A DNA stretch of 64,000 nucleotides from Rugalucina vietnamica. Taxonomy: Eukaryota; Mollusca; Bivalvia; Lucinida; Lucinidae. The stretch is taken from the NCBI GenBank assembly GCA_964017185.1, contig OZ024869.1, forward strand, positions 68,666,315-68,730,314. The letters are read 5' to 3'. The first letter of the stretch is position 1; every line of letters starts with the position of its first letter. Of this stretch, positions 43,909 through 55,996 are shown one piece after another. A model generated the notes under the pieces. The model was not told the DNA's origin. It saw nothing but the letters and a program-made list of their open reading frames with translations, and searched no databases. Made by a program: the position numbers and the translations under genes.

Positions 43909-44740
43909 TTTTGACATACTGCCAAAGCGTGCAGTAGAGCTCATATTTTTTCCGCATTAGCACAACTCGAAAATTCGTCTCGACATGACAAAATACTGTT
44001 GCCTGTGACATAAAACCACAATCCAAACAAATCTAACATGCCTGCTGTACACTATCTAATAAACTCAATAAATAGGAGCCGAATGCTCCAAATGTGATTT
44101 TATTAGCTAATCATTTGGTGATACGGCTTTTGATCCCTAGGGATGATATGGGTCATGTGGGTATGTGATACGAGTGATATGGCTTTTTGTCCCAAGGGAA
44201 TGATATGGGTTTTATCAATTTTTGAACGGATACGGCTTTCGAGATACTGTGCGGCGATACGTGAACATTACTCTTGTCTGTATCGCATCTGCAAAAAGAA
44301 CATATTTTGTAGTAAATATATGATATATAAAATTAATGCATGTCTTCTAGTGTCTGATAATGGTGTTGATGAAATATTTTGCAGATGAAATATTTTTCAA
44401 GAAATTAAGAACTCAGGTATTAGTTACAAAATATGAATTCTAGCACACCTTGCCTATATATAGCCAATGGTTAAAAAACATGTTATATTGTGCAACAATT
44501 CACTGGCCGAATAAGCGTGATGTTACATTGCGCCACTGCGACAATGACCCATTTGTAATGAATGGAAAATTGTGAATAAAAATTAATTCTTCGAAACAAA
44601 CAGAATTGTCCGAGATGGGGACGCCACATTCTATTCTGGGACTACTGTGTTTGCTAAGAGGCATTTCATAAAAAATGAAATAAAAATTCAAAATCACTAG
44701 CTCCTGATTTCCCATCCTGGCGAAAGTGGACTCTACCAAA

Positions 44741-44973
44741 TGAGCCACCTCGTGGAAAAACCAACAATGTGGTTTCCGAACAGGTCTGACACAAACCGAC
44801 CTGAAGCACAGAAAAGAACTAGAAGCTTGAAATTTCGGATTTAAGAAGAGGAGGCATTGTACTATCCGAGTAGCGAAAACAAAGGTGCTGATCAGCTTCA
44901 CGGTAACCGCAAAGCTGATCTGCGTCTTTGTTTTCCCCTATGCAGATTGTTTGTTTTCCCATGGGGCGGCTCA
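44741..44973 (+). mobile_element. Palindromic 'TGAGCC' MITE
   Basis: TGAGCCACCTCGTGGAAAAA to TTTCCCATGGGGCGGCTCA, with the TTGAAATTTCGG and AAAACAAAGGTGCTGATCAG landmarks. Confidence 0.85.
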
Positions 44974-45030
44974 AAAGATAAAGATTGGCAAATCTATTTG
45001 TCACAAATGACTTAATTTGTTTTGACTTAC

Positions 45031-45166
45031 CAACTTGTTCTTGCAGCCTTACGGCCAGTTGTTTGGTGAAAATTTCCTTCAGTGGAACTGGTTTAGCAGC
45101 ATGCATTTCTTTGGCTTTTTGTATGGCCTCCTCGATACTCAGCCCCACCCATTCTGCTTCCTCCAG
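45031..45166 (-). CDS. Best-supported exon of an unrecognised minus-strand gene (136 nt)
   Basis: Acceptor GTATATGTTTAG and donor AAGTTG|GTAAGTC. Only one of three frames is open; it encodes 45 residues starting LEEAEWVGLSIEEAI and ending KQLAVRLQEQV plus one carried base. The peptide is amphipathic and helical in style, with balanced codon usage unlike the flanking AT-rich DNA. It joins in phase upstream with 54990-55043 and downstream with 43554-43582. The protein family is not recognised. It lies just right of a MITE and left of another, in a gene-poor setting. Confidence 0.6.
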
Positions 45167-45273
45167 CTAAACATATACAGCACAAAGATGTAATTATCTT
45201 GTTTATTTAGATTAAATTTGTGGTTTAACATCCTAGTCAACGATTTTTCATTCATTTTGTGACTAAGCCATTA

Positions 45274-45518
45274 TAGTCCGGTTTTGACCCCTGAGCCATG
45301 ACCTCTAGTATCACATCCACTGCGCCAAGCCTGCATACATTTGAGGACAGATAAATATATGTTTTTGCGATGCTCTGTTACAAAGGTAGCTGACTACTTT
45401 TGTGAAAACCTAACTTTTTATGTGCTTAACCGATTACAGTGGATTCATCCTAGAGGTCATGGCTCAGGGGTCATGGATTCATCCTAGAGGTCATGGCTCA
45501 GGGGTCAAAACCGGACTA
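45274..45518. mobile_element. TIR MITE, 245 bp, TA target duplication
   Basis: Inverted ends TAGTCCGGTTTTGACCCCTG extend through AGCCATGACCTCTA. TA on both sides (45272-45273, 45519-45520). The right arm contains a ~32-bp tandem duplication of GATTCATCCTAGAGGTCATG. Confidence 0.8.
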
Positions 45519-45584
45519 TACCTCCGTCTTAATGAGCACCACTGAGAGTTAATATGTTTGCTCATGGTGTCAGTGGGCTTAAAT

Positions 45585-45650
45585 CTAGGACCTCTTAATC
45601 TGGAGTCTGATGCTCTATATACCACTAGGCAGCCACAGTCCCACACATAC
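45585..45650 (-). mobile_element. tRNA-like SINE head, degenerate
   Basis: Minus strand TGGCTGCCTAGTGG, then AGAGCATCAGACTCCAGATT, as in the SINE heads at 21184 and 35580. Confidence 0.45.
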
Positions 45651-45726
45651 TTCTTTGGCTTTTAATGACATACCAAATACACTGTGTTCTGTAAGCATTA
45701 TTTCACAATTTACATGTCCAAAATTA

Positions 45727-45742
45727 CCCCCCCCCCCCCCCC
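45727..45742 (+). repeat. Poly(C) tract
   Basis: 16 consecutive C residues. Confidence 0.95.
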
Positions 45743-47214
45743 ATAAAATTACTTTCCAACACCTAATGTTCCATTATAATCTATATGTTAGCTGACCAAC
45801 AAAAAAGAGCTGTTATAATCCAATCTAAACACAGTAATTTGTTGACACTACAACAATTACTCTCACCCCACATCTTAAGGTGTAACTGATGCTTTCAAAG
45901 TTATACCCCTTTCCCCTAAAAAAAAATCAAATTATTACATCAAGGGATGCAACTACCATAATATGCCAGAAATGGTTTGAACAAATACATTGTAGAAGTG
46001 TCATGTTCTGTCCATATCAAACTAGATGTACATGGGGGTTTTTTTTGTGCCATGTGATTTTTAGTTTGCTCTAGAATGTCTTAAATTATAAACATTTATC
46101 AAGAAAAATAATTTATGAACATATTGAGACATTTCTTTAAAATCAATAATAACAGGAGAAGAGGCTTCTAAAAACTGAAAAAAAGTGTTAAAAAATAATA
46201 TATATGTATGTAGGGAATCCATCCTAAAACTTTTCAAAACTAAAATCTTCATTTCCAGTTACAAAGCAAGAGTTATTTCCCCCAAGTGAGTCAATGGTAT
46301 ACTCAACAACCTTAAAACTGAGAAACCTAAACACCTTTGTAATACCAATCAACTGTCTTGTAAACAAAATCCTGACACTTTTTGTCCACAAATTCCTTTT
46401 TATCACCTAGATACCTCTAAAAGAAAATTAAAAGTCCTGCTCTTTTCAAAAATATCAATTTTACAATGATCTACTTAATCCCTATCAAAACTGCATCTTA
46501 AATATTTGTAAAGAGGTTTAACACTGTAGGCTTATATCAGTTTCAACACTTGAAAATTCTGCAAAAAGTCAATAGGCTGTTAATATTTGTATTTAATTAG
46601 AAACTGCAAAATTTCAACAAAAAGTCAATTCTTTGCAGTTTTTTTCTTGTGAAAAGTCAACAAGAAGTCATTCTGTGACAACATGGACAGGATCACTAAT
46701 GAGGCTGAACTTTCGCTTTATAATCGTTCAAAAGTTTGAGAGAGGAGTAGAATTTTGAGTGTGCACGTTTTAGAGTTCAAATCTAAATATTCTAGAACAA
46801 CTTAAGATAAAACACCAAAAATTGTGCTAAAAATTTCTTGATCTACTAAAAAAGGATTTTATATCTAATATAGCTTCATTCTTATGAAATGCAAGAATTA
46901 TTTGTTTCAATTCTGAGTAAAAATTATTATGGATCTATATTAACTTGTTAATTGATTAAAACTGGAATATTTCTGGGCAATAAGATATGAGAATACAACA
47001 AACTTGGAGAATATAAAATGTGAACATGTGGAATAAATGTGTACATTATTTTGGAATAACAGAAAACATTTGGAATAACAGGAAACATTTGGAAATATTT
47101 CTGTAATAAAAGAGTTTGAAAGATGAAGAAAGCAACAGGAGTTAGAGTTGATACAGAGTCTAGAAACAAAGCAAATGTAATGGTGGACACATGAGGTAAT
47201 ATAGAGTTAACAAC
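45743..47214. other. No feature recognised (intron of the candidate gene)
   Basis: AT-rich, no repeat or coding signal that I can support. Confidence 0.4.
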
Positions 47215-47318
47215 TGAGCCGCGTCACAAGAAAACCGGTCTTTGGGGTTTCCGACCACGTCCAACACAAATCGGGATGTACAGTCACAGAAGCAATCTAG
47301 AACATTGAAATTCTGGGG
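47215..47318 (+). mobile_element. Palindromic 'TGAGCC' MITE, 5' fragment
   Basis: TGAGCCGCGTCACAAGAAAA, then CCGACCACGTCCAACACAAA; truncated before the central palindrome. Confidence 0.75.
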
Positions 47319-47392
47319 TGCTGGTCAACTCGTACTTTTTTTTTCTCGTACTGTGTTCGACTCGTACTATCTCATTTGCATATTTATATATA

Positions 47393-47579
47393 CAGTTCAA
47401 CCTCATTAAAACACGTCTCACTATAGTGCGGTTTTCAGTATAACATGGCCATGTCATGGCTCCCAAATTGATTATTTTGCTATATGTCTATTATGAATAA
47501 CCTCGTTATAACACGGTTCACTTATAACACGGTCTGTTTTCATGGACCCCAAAGATAGCGTTATAATGAGGTTGACCTG
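47393..47579 (-). mobile_element. Tc1/pogo-like MITE, 187 bp, second copy
   Basis: Same length as 25073-25259 and opposite orientation; TA flanks (47391-47392, 47580-47581). Confidence 0.8.
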
Positions 47580-47704
47580 TATTAAGGAGATCTTACTATT
47601 TTGGCCAAAAACTTGAAGAAAAAAGTAACATCTTATTTTCTGAACAATGTAAATGTTAAATGAGATGGATTTTATATTGCTAGACCATAAATTGTCATGA
47701 ATCC

Positions 47705-48044
47705 CTGCATTTTTCAAAATCTCACTTTTCTGAAAAATCTCAAGAAAAATATGACCATGTCACCATTTTGCATTCTATAAGTCTAATAAAAAGTGCCACA
47801 AAAATTTCGAAAATCGGTTAACAAATAAAACATTTATGCCAGAAAGTAACTTGTTACATTGTAAAATGATTTTCAATATTCAGGTGTATGGATTACCTCC
47901 CTTGCACATGCAAAAGGCCTATTCAAAAGTGAACCGCTTTTAAAAATTTTTGAGGCACTTTTTACGACTTTTGGGTTGCAAAAAGATGACATAGTCATAT
48001 TTTTCTTGTATTGTTTCACGAAAGTGAGATTTTGAAAAATGCAG
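47705..48044. mobile_element. Foldback element with ~100-bp imperfect arms
   Basis: GCATTTTTCAAAATCTCACT on the left and its inverse at about 48022-48042. Arms continue through AAGAAAAATATGAC and AAAAGTGCC. The centre holds ACATTGTAAAATG. Confidence 0.65.
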
Positions 48045-48272
48045 TTTCTGAAAGATGGTGTTCAGACAGTAGTTCATAAACCAAGGGACATGTTAATGAA
48101 ACTGATTGGTAATATTTCTGCCAACAATCAATCAGGTCTATAGCCTTTAAGATTTTGATGCATATATCTAAAATGCCAGACTCATTCTACTTTCAGAAGT
48201 GATTTAGGTGTTTGAAGATAAAAGTTTTTAAAGCTTAACATAAACCATATTCACCATCTTTGAAGTTAACAA

Positions 48273-48473
48273 ATGAGTCGCCTTATGAGAAAACCAACAA
48301 TTTGCGATAGGCGAACACAAAGATGCAGATCAGCTTCGCCGAAACCACGAAGCTGATCAGCGCCTTTGTATTCGCTACTCAGAAAGTACAATCTCTTTTC
48401 TTCTTAAATCCAGCCCAGATTTTGTCCCATCAGTTCGAAAACCACATTATTTGTTTTTTCATGAGGCGGCTCA
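48273..48473 (-). mobile_element. Palindromic 'TGAGCC' MITE
   Basis: TGAGTCGCCTTATGAGAAAA to TTTTTTCATGAGGCGGCTCA, with CAGATCAGCTTCGCC...GAAGCTGATCAGCGC palindrome. Confidence 0.8.
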
Positions 48474-49400
48474 AATTTTGTGACCCATATGGATCCCGAA
48501 AACAAGTTGTGCCGGTATCGGAAAGACACAGATCTAGTCCAAATAAGTCAATGTCCAGACACAAAATTACACACTGCAATATTTTTTCTCTTTTTAAATG
48601 GTACAGACTATCATCTCAGAGTCATAAAACAGTTAAGATAATGGGCCTAGGACAGTCCCTTGTAGATTAGCAAGATAAAGGAACATTATGGCTTAAAAGG
48701 CAACAATTAAATTTTTACCCAAGGCCTTTTTTAAATATGATAGAAGAATATTTTGAAGATCAAAGGAGGATAACCCCCTTTGATTGAGCCTTCAGGTACC
48801 AAAACTGGACATGTAAATTATATATGGCCTTTTAGTATTTTAGATTTATTGCACCCCAATATTATTCAGGAAATGTTGTTTTGGTTTTACTTTAAAAATA
48901 TACTATGTGGTATAGCAGTGAAAGGAAAGGATTAAATAGGAAGTGTTTCTGATGAATTTCTGTAAAACATGGAATAAAATGCAAAACATGGAATAATTAT
49001 TATTTGGATGAAACAAAACCACTCAGAATTTTATAAAATCCAACTAAAGGTATGTTTCTGTCAAATTTTGGACAATAATCATGCATAACCATGCAGCGCA
49101 AATTGCACCAGATTTACTTTCTGTTCATCATACTAAAATCCTTTGTTATAACCCTATAGTTTACAGACCAGACTCAAATAGCTGTTTGATATGGATCTAA
49201 AGTTGCATTTCTGTTGGCATTTTAGCTTATTGGTTCAAGTTTTATTTTAATATGAACATAACTCTGTTGTACATAATTTGATAACCCAATTGCAGTTATT
49301 TCCCTTGTATTGCATTTCCTACTTTAAGTACTTAAGTAGTAGTTACTTCCCTTTCACTATAAACAAACTGTGGAAGCCTGCGTGTGTTATATAGGTAGGT
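48474..49400. other. No feature recognised
   Basis: AT-rich intronic or intergenic sequence. Confidence 0.4.
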
Positions 49401-49404
49401 ATCA

Positions 49405-49465
49405 AGACAAGGACTGCCTCACTTCTGAGTCCTGCACTGAACCACTAGGCCACCGGGCTCCCCCA
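49405..49465 (-). mobile_element. tRNA-like SINE head
   Basis: Minus strand GGTGGCCTAGTGGTTCAG (A-box-like TGGCCTAGTGG, 49442-49452), then GCAGGACTCAGAAGTGAGGC. B box not clear. Confidence 0.45.
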
Positions 49466-49723
49466 TGTGTAAAAGGATGAGTGTGGAAGGGCAGAGGATA
49501 ATTAGTTTAATCTGTGGCTGAATAGTTTAGTTGGAGCAATCCAGTATGATTGTAAACCGATTAAACCACATATTGCAGATTCACATTCTATTTTTGCTGT
49601 GAAGGCAGGTGCCCTCTTAAGTCACGTCAACCCCACTGTTAGCCTGGGGCAGGCGGCTGCCCTTTAAACTGTACACCTTGGCTCTGAGCAAGAAATTCAG
49701 ACTAAGAAGCTGACGACATAATA

Positions 49724-49946
49724 TGAGCCACCGCACAATTTGCATAGGCGAAAACAAAGCTGCAGATCAGCTGTGCAGTGACTGCACAGCTGATCAGCGC
49801 CTTTGGTTTCGCTGCACGGATAGTACAATCCTTCATCTTCTTCAATCTGAAATTTCAAGCTTCTAGCTTGCTTCTTTGACTTACAGGCCGGTTTGTGTCA
49901 GACCTGGTCGGAACCCAAATTGTTGGTTTTCTCACGCACAGGCTCA
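49724..49946 (-). mobile_element. Palindromic 'TGAGCC' MITE
   Basis: TGAGCCACCGCACAATTTGC to GTTTTCTCACGCACAGGCTCA flanked by TATA-like sequence, with near-perfect CAGATCAGCTGTGCAGTGAC palindrome. Confidence 0.85.
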
Positions 49947-51520
49947 TATTAAACTTAAATAATACATCAAGTGTTGGATTCTCATGCTGACTTGACGTGA
50001 GCTTCTGTTGTTCCCATGTATTAAGCATTTTTTTTTCTTGTCACTGGCACACATGCTCGTTTCTGACATCATTAAATCATTCTAAAACATCATCATTAAG
50101 TCATTTGTCAATAAAACGTCCACAGACTTTTATAATTACATATTTCGAAACCTGTTGCGTTCTGTTCTAAACTTTAATCACTGTGATTACGCATCGTGTA
50201 GAATTCATTGGACGAGGCTAAAAGAACAGACTACCTAGTTAAATAACCATAAAGACAAGCTATGGCTATTATTACTCCCCTTTGAACCCTTTTATTGTCA
50301 AGAAATTTGTCATAACAATTACAAGTCATAATTGTAGGATCTTAAGATTCAAGCACAGCCAAAACCTTGTCATAATTTTGTAAGGGCTAGTCCATAGTCC
50401 CATGGCAGACTGACGAACAGAAAGGGACATTTTACACTTAGAGATGTAAAATGGAGAAGGACGCCCCTACCACACTCTTACATTTGTGGCACACTTTTCC
50501 AATGGATTGAGCGAGTCAATGATGAGACAGTCTACCAAAGTCTTAACTTTGAATGCCTTAAAATCTTATACATGTATTCTGGTAATAAAATAAATCTCGT
50601 TTTTTTTTTTTTGTTTTTTTTTGTTTTTTTGTTTTTTTGTTTGTTTTTATTTTTGTGTTGTTGTTTTATGATACGTATCTATCTGCAGAAGCAAAGGCAC
50701 TGACCATCCGCACTCATACCACATCATTGACTATACATTTGTTTTCCACATACGCCAAAAAGCAGATTTTATCATGCCATCACTGAAATTATACCTTGTA
50801 ATTTCAATAAATATCACCAGTTGCATGCACACCCACTCACGAAAGCCATAGAAAATCTGTTTGTTTCTAGCAACAGCTGCCGGAGTCCATAAATAGAGCC
50901 CTCATTTTCATTTCCAACTTTTACCTGTCAATTTTGACAGGTGATCTGTGCCTGTAATTAACATCATCTTGAACACATTTCCAACAACACTCTATTACCA
51001 GAAAATTTAGAGAAATAAAAATCTATATTTGGAAGCGTTTGAAGATCTTTAACTTTCTCAAATTAACTGAAATCATCTGTTTGTCAGTGAATATCAACAA
51101 TCAAAGAAATATTTAGAGAAATATTATGCCACTCCCATTAGTTTTGACTCTTCTGAAGGGCAATTATTGTTAGCCCGTGATTAAATGAAAATGCTGGGTT
51201 CATTAAATTCCATTACCTGCTTCCAAATATGGAAATAAGTTGAAAATCACAGAAGGCAGTAAATGGCCAAAAGTCAATACCAGCATAACAACTTGAGGAA
51301 TGTTCGGAAACTGAAATAATTTCCATGGGAATTAACATGGAAATGTATCACAATTTACATGCAATTTACCTTTTCAGTGAGAAAAAAGAAAACAGAAAGA
51401 TAACGGGGGTAGGGAGTGAAAAGGGCTGAGACCCTCTTTTAAGATTCCTGAAATTTGTAACACTCAAAATTTTTTCATCTGACCTCTCCTGAAGGAGCTG
51501 GGATTCCCTCCGAGGAAGCA
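49947..51520. other. Unique AT-rich sequence with a T-rich tract
   Basis: No gene or repeat recognised except a TTTTTTG-type tract at about 50601-50660. Confidence 0.4.
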
Positions 51521-51675
51521 GGCTAGAAACTTGAAATTTCGGATTTAAGAAGAAGAGGAATTGTACTATCTGTGTAGCGAAAACAAAGGCGCTGATCAGC
51601 TTCGCAGTTACTGCGAAGCTGATCTGTGCCTTTGTTTTCTCATAGGCAAAATCAGGTTTTTTCGCGATGCGACTC
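51521..51675 (+). mobile_element. Palindromic 'TGAGCC' MITE, 5'-truncated
   Basis: From CTAGAAACTTGAAATTTCGG through the AAAACAAAGGCGCTGATCAG palindrome to TTTTCGCGATGCGACTCA. Confidence 0.8.
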
Positions 51676-51989
51676 ATATGAGAGTTAACAATATTACCTT
51701 GTGAGTGACGTTAGTATGCTATGCAGTGCCGGCTATTAAAATGACATTTTTCCATGAGAGCTTTTAAATGTGAATCATTCAGTTGGGCTAATATGGGTAC
51801 ATCAGTTTCCCTTTTCAACCCATTACCCACATTCTCAAGCTGATAAAAATCAAGTGTTTTCTGGTTTACCACAGTTTTGTTCACACCTTGCAACAAACAA
51901 CCACCCAAACTGGTGTAACACTTTTGGACCCCTTCGTGAGAATCTGCTGGAAAACTAGGCAGCACAAGTCACTCAATCCTGGTATTTAT

Positions 51990-52140
51990 TTGGTGAAAAT
52001 TTATAATGGCTTAATTTTCTTATTTCTCCATAAAAACAAAATTTGTGGGTACTCGTCAGAATCTGTTCACCGAGGCACTTCTAATGAGTACCCACTACAT
52101 ATATTTTTATGAATAAATAAGCAAAATTTTCAGATAAACT
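51990..52140 (+). mobile_element. GTGGGTAC-hairpin repeat, degraded
   Basis: AAATTTGTGGGTACTCGTCA / CTAATGAGTACCCACTACAT hairpin recognisable, loop diverged. Confidence 0.5.
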
Positions 52141-52469
52141 CCACCAAGTACGTACTGAAAAAGTCCATAAAATTAAAGCTACTTGGGCGCCTACAATGAT
52201 ACCATGGGGATAATGTGACGATAATGGGTTGGTTTAGCCACCCTCCTTAATGGTAAAGGGGTACCTATGGAGTAAATTGATGAAATAATCAGAGAAATTA
52301 ACATATTTTCATCTTAAAATGATGAATACAGCAAAAATAGGCAATTACAAAATGTGGTATGTCATGAGAAATTTTGCGTTTTACATAAATGCATGCATCG
52401 TATATGCAAAACCAAATCTAAGAAACCAAATCTAAGACGTATATGTAATTAAGCAGCATTTAAAATAAC

Positions 52470-52606
52470 TGCACATCTGATATATTCTGATCTGTACCTT
52501 AACGTTCTTTGCTGTTTTGAGCATCTAGACTGATCGACAGTGTCTTCTTTACAGTCTACTTTGCGACAGAACTCTGTGGACAGGTTTTCTCATGAAACAG
52601 CTCAAG
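52470..52606 (-). mobile_element. Palindromic 'TGAGCC' MITE, heavily degraded
   Basis: CTGCACATCTGAT ... GACAGGTTTTCTCATGAAAC ... GCTCA fit the family order only loosely. Confidence 0.4.
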
Positions 52607-52764
52607 CCGGTTGCCCATTGGGTGGTTTCACCAAGCGGATTTGTTTCATGTACCAATTTCATGCAAAAGGCAGTCAGATGGGCCTCTTTAAAATGTATCA
52701 GGCAGACACTGTACTATTCAATGTTAATTTGCCACCATCTTTGCATGGTGACAACGATCTTTTT

Positions 52765-53060
52765 CTATCATCAGGAAAACATGTCCGTGTAATGTATACC
52801 CCCTTGAACCCCACTTTTATACAACAAAAATGGGGTATGCAGGGGTATACCTAATTTTCTTATTTTTGCTCCAAAACATAGATTGTGGGTACTCGTTAGA
52901 ACCGCTTCACCGAGGCGGTTCTAACGTGTACCCACAATCTATGTTTTGAGCAAAAATAAGAAAAATATCAAATATTTCAGCTGAAAATTTTCAAATTTTA
53001 AAGCTCAAAAAATCTCTGTTTATTGCATGAGCAAGTTTTCGTAATGGAAATACAGCTAGG
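52765..53060 (+). mobile_element. GTGGGTAC-hairpin repeat, best-preserved copy
   Basis: TGTATACCCCCTTGAACCCC, then GGGGTATGCAGGGGTATACC, then the long hairpin (arms about 52866-52913 and 52916-52963, centre CCGCTTCACCGAGGCGG), then GAAAATTTTCAAATTTTAAA. Confidence 0.75.
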
Positions 53061-53768
53061 CCTTTCAAAGATATACTATCATTTAATATGAAGACTATAT
53101 AGTGTCTATGATTCATCAAAAGCATGCTAAAATGCTAGAAATTAGCATGTACAGCTTAAATCTGAATGCTTGCTTAGCCATGAAATTGAAAAAAAAGAAG
53201 ATAAACCATCTTTTTCATAAAAATTTTAACTGTGAAATTACCAGATATTAGAGATTGTTTTGGTGGCGGCTAATACAAACATGACTGCCAATTTGCTTGT
53301 ACTTGGCAGACATGTATTTTGATCAAATTACTAATATTTTTCCTTTGAAAATATATTAAAGATTAATCAGATGATCGATGTACGATGGTACAATATGGAT
53401 GGTACCATGATTTCCAATGCTGACTCACAGAAAGACAATTAATCGACTCTGGGCTGGTTATTGAAGTCAAAATTTCACCTCCAACTCAAAAAGTACCAAT
53501 AGGACTTACAGCTTTTCAGTTACTAGAATCTAGTAAAACCACAACATGAAGTTAAGGGAAAATCCTGTCAACTTTTGCGAACTCTTGGCATAACATGTCT
53601 CTATGGTAAAAGGGCCACTAAACCGGCCAAGCGCCACATCTAGATTGGTGGCATGTCTGTTAAATGCCACAAAGTGTGCCCATACAAAAGAAATTTGCAC
53701 AAAATCCTGGTAACCTGCCTCTGGGAGGCTTGCCCAGGTACCTGACTGTCCCAACATGACTGAAGCTG

Positions 53769-55376
53769 CCCAGGCGAAAATGATGGCCACATGACCATGA
53801 ACAACCATGGAATACCATGGACTACCATGGTAGTTCATGGTCATACAACCATGGAAAACCATGGTCGACCATGGACGACCATGTTTTGTTAATTGGCGGT
53901 TTTTGATGGTCGACCATGGTCCTTATGACCATGGTAGACCATGGTTTTCCATGGTTGACCATGGTCATGAGGACCATGGTTTTCCATGGTTGACCATGGT
54001 CATGAGGACCATGGTCGACCATGGTGAACCATGGTCTACCATGGTCCTTATGACCATGGTCAACCATCAAAAACCGCCAATTAACAAAACATGGTCATCC
54101 ATGGTCGACCATGGTTTTCCATGGTTGTATGACCATGAACTACCATGGTAGTCCATGGTTTTCCATGGTAGTGCATGGTCATTCAACCATCTGACATCCT
54201 GAACTATTCAATGCTGGCACTTGTTTATTCTTAAAGTGTTACATTGCTAATAGTGCAGACTACACAGTCATGAAACATGAATGTAAATGATCAGTTTGAA
54301 AAAATAGCCAAGAAAACCTGGATATAATATTTTCCTCAATATAGAGGGAAAAGTCCATTTAATGTTTCAAATTCTAACTCATTCAAGCTCTCATGCCTGT
54401 TTTAGATGTCTGCATGTCTGAAGATCATGCGATCAAAAATGGCTGAAAAATGGATACTCAATGGGAGCTATCTGTTGCCATAGAAACTATTCTGACTTCA
54501 CAACAGATCTGTCCAAAAGCCTTTAATTTCTTCACATCAGTGATGGCACATGTGAAATATCAAGATTGTTCAACTGACTTTATATATAGAGATATTTAAC
54601 TTTGTGAATGGACATTAGGCACTGACCATGGTAGACCATGGTTGACCATGGTGGACCATGGTTGACCATGGTAAACCATGGTCTTTGACTTCATTTTATT
54701 TTTAATTTCAGTTTAAATTTACTTTAATTCAAACAAACAGTTTAAAAGTCTTATTCAAATTTAGGGATGTCAAATTAAATTAAATCATGTGCATAATTTA
54801 TATTCTGTAAGATCTCTTTGTCTCTCTCTTGAATCAAAATATGATTCTTCACACTCTCACACCATGATTTGTGTGGGTGGGGAATGGAGATGATGCAATT
54901 TAACAGAAAAGTATCAATACAAGTCACATGATCTAAAAGAAAAGATATGTTTACTTAAAATACATTTAAACATTGTAGATATCACTTACTGCATCAATCT
55001 GGAATGAAATTAACTTCTTATCACTGAGCACCTGCTCCTTAAACTTGAAAAAAACTCATATTGTGTATGTTTTCTTTCCCTCCATTTTAGACAGGAAGTG
55101 ATGTCATAGAGTTGCTATGAGCATGCTCAGGAAAATTTTTGACCATGGTCGACCATGGTCAACCATGGTCCACCATGGTAGTAATTTTGGTCCTCTTTTT
55201 CTACCTAGTTAACCATGGTCGTTGAATTTTATGAGAACCGACCATAGTCAACCATGGTCGACCATGGTACAGACATAGGTATTTTCATGGTATTTGATGG
55301 TTGACCATGAATTAACATGGTCAACCATCAAAAACCATGGTGACCATGGTCGACCATGGTCTCTATTTCGCCTGGG
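53769..55376. mobile_element. CCATGG palindromic-array element
   Basis: Inverted ends CCCAGGCGAAA (53769-53779) and TTTCGCCTGGG (55366-55376) enclose three CCATGG-rich blocks (53790-54185, 54625-54680, 55140-55360). The first block is a ~320-bp near-perfect inverted repeat (about 53827-54150) with CGGTTTTTGATGG / CCATCAAAAACCG arms inside, so both strands read almost the same peptide. Such ORFs are by-products of the repeat. No target duplication seen. A candidate exon lies in the spacer. Confidence 0.65.
54990..55043 (-). CDS. Candidate exon of the minus-strand gene (54 nt)
   Basis: Acceptor GAGTTTTTTTCAAG and donor GATGCA|GTAAGTGAT; phase 0 at both ends, reading FKEQVLSDKKLISFQIDA. It joins in phase to 45031-45166. 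It does not join directly in phase to 57769-57795, so at least one exon would be missing between them. It sits between CCATGG blocks, which lowers confidence. Confidence 0.35.
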
Positions 55377-55404
55377 TGTTTACAGTGTGGACATGAAGCA
55401 CTAA

Positions 55405-55720
55405 CATTACGAAAACTTGCCCATGCAATATACAGAGATTTTTAAAGTTGTAAAAAATGAAAAAACTAAGTAGAAATTGTTTGATATTTTTCTTTTTTTT
55501 GCTCAAAACATAGATTGTGGATACTCTTTAGAACCGCCTCGCCGAGTACCCACAATCTATGTTTTGGAGCAAAAATAAGAAAAATAGGTATACCCTTGCA
55601 AACCCCAGTTTTACTATATAAAAGTGGGGTTTAAGGGGATATTCATTGCACGGACATGTTTTCCTGATGATCAACATGCTTTTTGTACATTTATGTGTTA
55701 CAGTCATTAAGCCAGCTTTA
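55405..55720 (-). mobile_element. GTGGGTAC-hairpin repeat, minus-oriented copy
   Basis: ACATAGATTGTGGATACTCT ... CCGCCTCGCCGAG ... TACCCACAATCTATGTTTTG; one hairpin arm has lost part of the loop. Confidence 0.7.
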
Positions 55721-55767
55721 TTAAAACTGAAACAGAAACAGTCATTATCCATTCCAATCCAATTTAC

Positions 55768-55984
55768 TCCTCCTTATTGTATCAAAACATTATGATTGTC
55801 ACATAACTTGTCTTAAATGTTGCAAAGAGCATCACTTTGAAGTTTTGATGGGATAAGCAAGTTTGCAAGTTATCCAATCCTAGGTGATATATTTCTCAGG
55901 ACCCCCAGACTACAGGTCTGCCCCTCTCTCACACCAATCAAGCCAAGACTTCCTTCTAATAATTGCAGTCAGGGTAACATATGC
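55768..55984 (+). repeat. ~217-bp dispersed repeat, copy 1 of 2
   Basis: Direct repeat of 57011-57229; shares CACTTTGAAGTTTTGAT, GCAAGTTTGCAAGTTATCC and TAGGTGATATATTTCTCAGG. Confidence 0.8.
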
Positions 55985-55996
55985 ACCAAAGTTTTA

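Noticed and set aside
53510-53529. Possible 20-nt exon on the minus strand (ILVTEK)
   Set aside because: Good borders, but inserting it breaks phase with 45031-45166 unless another unseen exon exists.
53822-54151. Two long overlapping ORFs on opposite strands rich in VDHG/PW words
   Set aside because: They are produced by the CCATGG inverted repeat; both strands read the same palindrome.
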